DNA of 64,000 nt from Massilia sp. ZL223 (lineage in GTDB: Bacteria; Pseudomonadota; Gammaproteobacteria; Burkholderiales; Burkholderiaceae_D), in the NCBI RefSeq assembly GCF_018119395.1, contig NZ_JAGPWD010000012.1, positions 49,062 to 113,061 of the forward strand. The letters are read 5' to 3'. Below the pieces are notes generated by a model. The model did not search any database, was not told where the DNA came from, and worked only from the letters and a program-made list of their open reading frames with translations. Numbering within the stretch: the stretch's first letter is position 1; each line of letters starts with the position of its first letter. Shown here piece after piece: positions 59,417 through 64,000 of the stretch. Position numbers and translations under genes: made by a program.

Positions 59417-61291
59417 ATGGACAAGAATCTGATCAGCGGCCTGATCCTGGCCGGCGGGCGAGGCTCGCGCATGGGCAACGTCGACAAGGGCCTGCAGCCC
59501 TTCCGCGGCTCGACCATGGTGGCGCAGGTGCTCGAACGCCTGGCGCCGCAAGTCGGCAGCGTGGGCATCAACGCCAACCGCAATCTCGACACCTACGCCG
59601 CGCTCGGCGTGCCCGTCTGGGCCGACGAAACGCCCGACTTCGCCGGGCCGGTGGCCGGCCTGGAAGCGGGCCTGCGCCATTGCGCCACGCCCTTCCTGCT
59701 GGCCGTGCCCTGCGACTCGCCTTTCCTGCCGTACGACCTGGCCGAGCGCCTGCTGACGGCCCTCGAGGAGAACGAGGCCGACGTCGCCTTCGCGGCCACC
59801 CGGGAAGCGGGTATGCGCGTCCAGGCCCACCCCGTCTTCTGCCTGGTGCGAAGCAGCCGCCTGCCGGTGCTCTCCACCTATCTGGCGGAAGGCGGACGGC
59901 GCGTGGACGGCTGGTACAAGGAATTGAAATCGGTCGAGGTGCTGTTCGAGGATGCGGACGCCTTCCGCAACATCAACACGCTCGACGAACTGCAGGGCCT
60001 GGACGACACCCTGCCCCCGACCCTGGCGAAAGTGGCCAGCTGCATCGACGGCTACGATCCGGACGCCCTCAGCGTGCGCGGCGCCCAGCGCATCATCCGC
60101 GACTTCGTGCAGCCGGTGCACTCAAGGGAAATGGTCGCCCTGCGTGCGGCGCTCGGACGGGTGCTGGCGCGCGACCTGGTCTCGCCGATCAACGTGCCGG
60201 CCCACGACAACTCGGCGATGGATGGCTACGCGCTGCGCGGGAGCGACCTGCCGGGCGAGGGTGTCGCTTCGCTGCGCGTCATTGGCGTCGCTTATGCAGG
60301 CAAGCCTTCCGGCCTCGTGCCCGGACCGGGCGAATGCGTGCGCATCATGACGGGCGGCGTCATGCCCGAAGGCTGCGACAGCGTGCTGCCGCAGGAATTC
60401 GTCGAACAGGAAAGCGAAGACGCGATCACGCTCCGCGCCGGCGTCATCAAGCCCGGCGACAACCGCCGCTTCGCGGGCGAGGACCTGAAGCTGGGCAGCG
60501 CCGCCCTTAAGACGGGCCGCATCATCCGCCCGGCTGACCTGGGACTGATCGCCTCGCTCGGCATCGCCGAAGTGCCGGTGCAGCGCCGCCTGCGCGTGGC
60601 CTTCTTCTCGACCGGCGACGAACTGCGCTCGATCGGCGAAGGCCTCGACGAAGGCTGCGTCTACGACAGCAACCGCTACACGATCTACGGCATGCTGCAG
60701 CGCCTTGGCTGCGACATCGTCGACATGGGCATCGTGCGCGACGATCCGGACGCGCTCGAAGAAGCGCTGCGCAGCGCCTGCGAGAACGCGGACGCGATCG
60801 TCACCTCGGGCGGCGTGTCGGTGGGCGCGGCGGACTACACGAAGCAGGTGATGGCGCGCCTCGGCGACGTCACCTTCTGGAAGATCGGCATGCGGCCCGG
60901 ACGGCCGCTGGCCTTCGGCCGCGTGAGTTCGAACGGCCGCAGCGCCTTCCTGTTCGGGCTGCCTGGCAATCCGGTGGCGGTGATGGTGTCCTTCTACTTC
61001 TTCGCGCGCGAAGCGCTGCTGCGCATGATGGGGGCGGAAGCGCCGCTGCCGCTCCTGAAGGCGCGCTCTGGCGGAGCAATCCGCAAGAAGCCGGGCCGCA
61101 CCGAATACCAGCGCGGCATCGTCGCGCCGGGCGCCGACGGGATGCCGGAGGTACGCATTACGGGCTCGCAGGGCTCGGGCATCCTGCGCTCGATGTCGGA
61201 GGCGAACTGCATGGTGGTGCTGCACGACGAACAGGGGAATGTCGCCACTGGCGACATGGTCGACATCCTCCCGTTCGAAGGCCTCGTTTAA
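59417..61291 (+). CDS. MobA-MoeA fusion (Moco guanylyltransferase + molybdenum insertion)
   Basis: This 624-residue protein fuses two molybdenum cofactor enzymes in a single frame. Residues 1 to about 195 are MobA (GLILAGGRGSRMGNVDKGLQ, then VPCDSPFLP and FRNINTLDEL), which adds GMP. From about residue 205 MoeA follows: ASCIDGYDPDALS, VPAHDNSAMDGYAL, GGVMPEGCDSVLPQE, the active site TSGGVSVGAADY, FGLPGNPVAVMVSFY and MSEANCMVVL. MoeA inserts molybdenum. There is no internal ATG with a ribosome site between them. MoaA is directly upstream. Confidence 0.9.
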   Translation: MDKNLISGLILAGGRGSRMGNVDKGLQPFRGSTMVAQVLERLAPQVGSVGINANRNLDTYAALGVPVWADETPDFAGPVAGLEAGLRHCATPFLLAVPCDSPFLPYDLAERLLTALEENEADVAFAATREAGMRVQAHPVFCLVRSSRLPVLSTYLAEGGRRVDGWYKELKSVEVLFEDADAFRNINTLDELQGLDDTLPPTLAKVASCIDGYDPDALSVRGAQRIIRDFVQPVHSREMVALRAALGRVLARDLVSPINVPAHDNSAMDGYALRGSDLPGEGVASLRVIGVAYAGKPSGLVPGPGECVRIMTGGVMPEGCDSVLPQEFVEQESEDAITLRAGVIKPGDNRRFAGEDLKLGSAALKTGRIIRPADLGLIASLGIAEVPVQRRLRVAFFSTGDELRSIGEGLDEGCVYDSNRYTIYGMLQRLGCDIVDMGIVRDDPDALEEALRSACENADAIVTSGGVSVGAADYTKQVMARLGDVTFWKIGMRPGRPLAFGRVSSNGRSAFLFGLPGNPVAVMVSFYFFAREALLRMMGAEAPLPLLKARSGGAIRKKPGRTEYQRGIVAPGADGMPEVRITGSQGSGILRSMSEANCMVVLHDEQGNVATGDMVDILPFEGLV

Positions 61292-61301
61292 GAGGGCCGC
61301 G

Positions 61302-61958
61302 TCAGCGGCTGCCGCTCGTCACGATCGACAGGTTGTCGACCACGAGATCGTAGCTGGTGAAGCCGTAGAGGAAGCCCGGCACGAAGGTCGTGAACGCGAT
61401 CTCGTCGACGCCGGCCAGCACGTCGGCGAAGCTGCGTCCCGGCGGCAGCGACACGTCGCCCGAGCCGAGGCCGCCCCAGCCGGCGGGCATGGCGGTGGCG
61501 CGCGTATCCGGAATCGTCACCTGCATGCGCTTCCAGGTCCCCTTGTTGCTGATGGTGCCGAGCTTGTACCACACGGCGGTGTAGGGCATGCCGTTATACG
61601 GATTGTCGTAGTCGCGCAGTTCGACCACCAGTTCGCGTTCGACTTCGCGTCCACGGAAGCGGATCGAATTCACGTTGATGTCCAGCCCGATCGTCACCGA
61701 TTGCACCGAGCCGAAATTGCCGACGAAGGCCGGGTTCTCCCGGTTGACCCATTCCAGGCCGAAGGTCTCGGGATGGACCGTGTACAAGGCTGGACCGTAT
61801 TTATTGCCGGGCGTCGAACTGATGTAGGACGCCGCGCTGCCGGATGGCCCGACCCAGCCCTCGTAGCCTTTCGAAAATGTGACCGTGGTGCTGGACGGTC
61901 CGGCCAGGGCCAGGCTGGAAACGAAGGACAACAGGAATGCCGCACATGCTTTGTTCAT
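61302..61958 (-). CDS. Secreted protein of unknown function
   Basis: This 218-residue protein has a signal peptide (MNKACAAFLLSFVSSLALA) and a beta-rich mature part, with strands such as VTIGLDINVNSIRFRGREVE. It resembles carbohydrate-binding jelly-roll proteins and the body of some PEP-CTERM proteins, but lacks the C-terminal anchor. It is convergent to the MobA-MoeA gene, with only 10 bases between stops. No family is named with confidence. Confidence 0.75.
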   Translation of the reverse strand: MNKACAAFLLSFVSSLALAGPSSTTVTFSKGYEGWVGPSGSAASYISSTPGNKYGPALYTVHPETFGLEWVNRENPAFVGNFGSVQSVTIGLDINVNSIRFRGREVERELVVELRDYDNPYNGMPYTAVWYKLGTISNKGTWKRMQVTIPDTRATAMPAGWGGLGSGDVSLPPGRSFADVLAGVDEIAFTTFVPGFLYGFTSYDLVVDNLSIVTSGSR

Positions 61959-62083
61959 GGAGTCTCCTTATGGGGTTTCACGCGTAAAGACAATGCCTCT
62001 TGGGCAAGCCATACTGCGTTTCCTGCTGAACAGTTGTCAAAGGTGCGAAGGTAAAACTTTGTACCGATATGTATTTCGCAACA

Positions 62084-62120
62084 CGACAAAATTCGGAAAG
62101 AATTTTCCGGATTTTTGTCG
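62084..62120 (-). terminator. Hairpin between rmuC and the secreted-protein gene
   Basis: CGACAAAA pairs with TTTTGTCG and CGGAAA with TTTCCG across a short internal loop. On the minus strand it lies after rmuC and before the secreted-protein gene. A second small stem (CCTCTTC with GAAGAGG) is at 62147-62166. Confidence 0.45.
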
Positions 62121-62209
62121 TATTGGAGGGTGAAATACCTGTCTCACCTCTTCTTTTAGGAAGAGGCGAAAATGGCAAAAAGAGAGGGATGGCGCGGCTG
62201 AGCCAGCCT

Positions 62210-63529
62210 TCAGTCTTCGTGGGACGCGGGATCGCCCAGCATCAGCTGCGCCGCTTCGCTCGGCAGTGCCTCGACGGATTTCAGCTTACGCGCCATCTGG
62301 CGGCTGCGCACTTCGGCCGTTTCGATGTTGCGGGCCGCTTTTTCCAGGGTCGCCTTGGTGGTGGCCAGCACGTCGCCGAACTTGGTGAATTCGGTCTTCA
62401 CCGCGCCCAGCACCTGCCACACCTCGGACGAGCGCTTTTCCAGCGCCAGGGTGCGGAAGCCCATCTGCAGGCTGTTGAGCAGCGCGCTCAAGGTCGACGG
62501 CCCGGCGATGGTCACGCGCAGGCTGCGCTGCAGGTCGTCCGCCAGCCCGGGGCGGCGCATCACTTCCGCATACAGGCCCTCGGTCGGCAGGAACAGGATG
62601 GCAAAGTCGGTCGTCTGCGGCGGCGACACGTATTTTTCGCAGATGGTCTTGGCCTCGCCGCGCACCGCGCGCTCCAGCTCCGCGCCGGCGCGCGCCACCC
62701 CCTCTGCGTCCGCGCATTCGGCCGCTTCCAGCAGGCGTTCGTACTGCTCCTTCGGGAACTTGGCGTCGATCGGCAGCCACAGCGGCGGGCCGCCATCGAC
62801 CACGCCCGGCAGCTTGATCGCGAACTCGACGCGCGCGTTCGATCCCGCCACCGTCTCCACGTTCTTGGCGTATTGATCGACCGTGAGCACCTGCTCGAGC
62901 AGCATCTCGAGCTGCACTTCGCCCCAGGTGCCGCGCGTCTTGACGTTGGTGAGCACGCGCTTGAGGTCGCCCACGCCGATGGCCAGCTGCTGCATCTCGC
63001 CCAGGCCTTGGTGCACCTTTTCCAGCCGCTCCGACACCTGGCGGAAGGATTCCGTCAGGCGCGTCTCGAGCGTGGCGTGCAGCTTCTCGTCCACGGTCTG
63101 GCGCATCTCTTCCAGGCGCTTGGCATTGTCGCTCTGCAGGTCGCGGATCTTGGTTTCCAGCGTGCCGCGCACTTCCAGCATGCGCTGGGCGTTCGACTCC
63201 GTCAGGCTGGCCAGGGTCTGCTGCATGGTGTCGGCGAAGCGCTTGAGCGCGCGCGCCTGCTCCTCGCGGCCGCTCGACGAATGCAGCTGCATCTGCTGGC
63301 GCATGCTGTCGAGCTGCTGGACGGTGGCGGCGTGGTACTGGCCCATGTGGGACGCCATTTCCTGGCGCGTGCCCTGGGCGCTCGCTTGCAGCTCCTGGCG
63401 CAGTTCGCGCTCGACGCGCTCGAAGTGGCGGCTGTCGTCGCTCCCATTGCGCGCGCGCAGCAAGAGCATGACCTGCAGGCCCGCGACGACGGCGACGCCC
63501 AGCAGGATCAGTAATTCAGCGGTGCTCAT
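62210..63529 (-). CDS. rmuC: DNA recombination protein RmuC
   Basis: This 439-residue protein has an N-terminal membrane helix (about residues 4-24), a long coiled-coil (to about residue 170), and the RmuC domain: GVGDLKRVLTNVKTRGTWGE, then LPIDAKFPKEQYERLLEA, DFAILFLPTEGLYAEVMRR and GPSTLSALLNSLQMGFRTLA. RmuC limits inversion at short repeats and is nuclease-like. I start at 63529 (MSTAELLILL); the longer open frame overlaps the hemoglobin gene. Confidence 0.93.
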   Translation of the reverse strand: MSTAELLILLGVAVVAGLQVMLLLRARNGSDDSRHFERVERELRQELQASAQGTRQEMASHMGQYHAATVQQLDSMRQQMQLHSSSGREEQARALKRFADTMQQTLASLTESNAQRMLEVRGTLETKIRDLQSDNAKRLEEMRQTVDEKLHATLETRLTESFRQVSERLEKVHQGLGEMQQLAIGVGDLKRVLTNVKTRGTWGEVQLEMLLEQVLTVDQYAKNVETVAGSNARVEFAIKLPGVVDGGPPLWLPIDAKFPKEQYERLLEAAECADAEGVARAGAELERAVRGEAKTICEKYVSPPQTTDFAILFLPTEGLYAEVMRRPGLADDLQRSLRVTIAGPSTLSALLNSLQMGFRTLALEKRSSEVWQVLGAVKTEFTKFGDVLATTKATLEKAARNIETAEVRSRQMARKLKSVEALPSEAAQLMLGDPASHED

Positions 63530-63534
63530 GGCGG

Positions 63535-63924
63535 TCAGTCGGCCTTGTTCCGCATCCAGTCGGCGGTGTGGTAGAAGGATTGCATCAGGCGCAGGCGCAG
63601 CTCGTCGTCCCAGCCCAGGTCTTCCATCGCCCAGGCCATGGCGCGCAGCCACTGGTCGCGCTCCTTGGTGCCGATCGCGAAAGGCAGATGCCGCGCGCGC
63701 AGGCGCGGATGGCCGTAGCGTTCGATGAAGAGGTCGGGTCCGCCCATCCAGCCGGACAGGAACATGAACAGCTTCTCGCGCGAGCTGTCGTTGGGTTGGG
63801 GGTGCATCGCGTGGATGCCGGCGAATTCCGGCTCCAGCTCCATCAGGTCGTAAAAGCGGTCGACCAGTTCGCGCAGGCGCTCGGCGCCGCCGATGACTTC
63901 GTACAGGGTTTGCGGTTCAGACAT
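63535..63924 (-). CDS. Group II truncated hemoglobin
   Basis: This 129-residue 2-over-2 globin binds heme and probably oxygen or NO. The signature YGHPRLRARHLPFAIG contains the proximal histidine (H79), Y25 is the likely B10 residue, and W92 fits the group II G8 position. Length matches the family. It starts at 63924 (MSEPQTLYEVIGG). It is 5 bases upstream of rmuC. Confidence 0.93.
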   Translation of the reverse strand: MSEPQTLYEVIGGAERLRELVDRFYDLMELEPEFAGIHAMHPQPNDSSREKLFMFLSGWMGGPDLFIERYGHPRLRARHLPFAIGTKERDQWLRAMAWAMEDLGWDDELRLRLMQSFYHTADWMRNKAD

Positions 63925-63946
63925 GCCGCCATGATAGCGCAGCCGC

Positions 63947-64000
63947 GGGGGGGGGGGGGGGGGGGGGCCCACGGGGTTTTTTGTATAAAAAAAAAAAACA
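63947..64000. other. Homopolymer-rich end, probable assembly artefact
   Basis: A run of 21 G (63947-63967), then CCC, GGGG, six T and twelve A, occurs at the very edge of the window. No coding or structured feature is seen. This pattern is typical of low-quality read ends. Confidence 0.7.

Overview
The window looks like chromosome of a high-GC, motile betaproteobacterium, most probably Oxalobacteraceae and Massilia-like. The reasons are the flhB-flhA / flhF-fleN-fliA-motC-motD flagellar order, a PEP-CTERM protein behind a sigma-54 promoter, a bi-domain oxidoreductase/heparinase polysaccharide cassette, and rluC divergent from rne. The genus is inferred from gene content; no search was run. 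I see no rRNA, tRNA, CRISPR array, transposase or phage module.

Region 1 (1-10531) is flagellar and reads leftward: flhB, flhA, flhF, a FleN-like gene that has lost its Walker A lysine, fliA, motC and motD (cut by the window edge). Between flhA and flhF lies a rightward island (about 4.7-7.15 kb) with a PEP-CTERM lectin, a small membrane protein, and a DUF2778/Tlde1-like L,D-transpeptidase-fold toxin candidate overlapped by a small membrane protein that is its likely immunity partner.

Region 2 (10.8-15.3 kb) holds a threonine-rich YjbE/GfcA-like secreted peptide, a large YjbH protein fused to a C-terminal PAP2 phosphatase, and a WecA/MraY-type sugar-1-phosphate transferase.

Region 3 (15.6-42.75 kb) is one tightly packed leftward operon of about 20 genes for a Wzx/Wzy-type surface polysaccharide. 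It has an outer-membrane exporter and a Wzz. It carries a pseudaminic-acid type pathway (pseB, pseC, pseG, pseH, pseI) in which two SpsF-type nucleotidyltransferase domains are fused to an aldo/keto reductase and to a class III aminotransferase. It also encodes a flippase, an unknown transferase-like protein, a polymerase, an acyltransferase, acetamidino-sugar genes (wbpG/hisH2/hisF2), a bi-domain oxidoreductase, a heparinase-like lyase, a glycosyltransferase, and wecB/wecC for UDP-ManNAcA. A second paralogous WecA-type transferase (43.4-44.5 kb) lies on the other side, so the operon is flanked by two related initiating enzymes.

Region 4 (44.7-64 kb) is mostly housekeeping: a FAH-family hydrolase, outer membrane phospholipase A, RsuA, an S49 peptidase, a Rieske protein, a HAD hydrolase, RluC, RNase E with a long leader, ChrA, MoaA, a MobA-MoeA fusion, a secreted protein, RmuC and a truncated hemoglobin. 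The last about 55 bases are homopolymer-rich and look like a poor contig end.

Most interesting: the YjbH-PAP2 fusion with a nearby YjbE-like peptide, the two SpsF fusions in a pse locus without canonical pseF, the toxin/immunity pair in the flagellar locus, the degenerate FleN, and the MobA-MoeA fusion.
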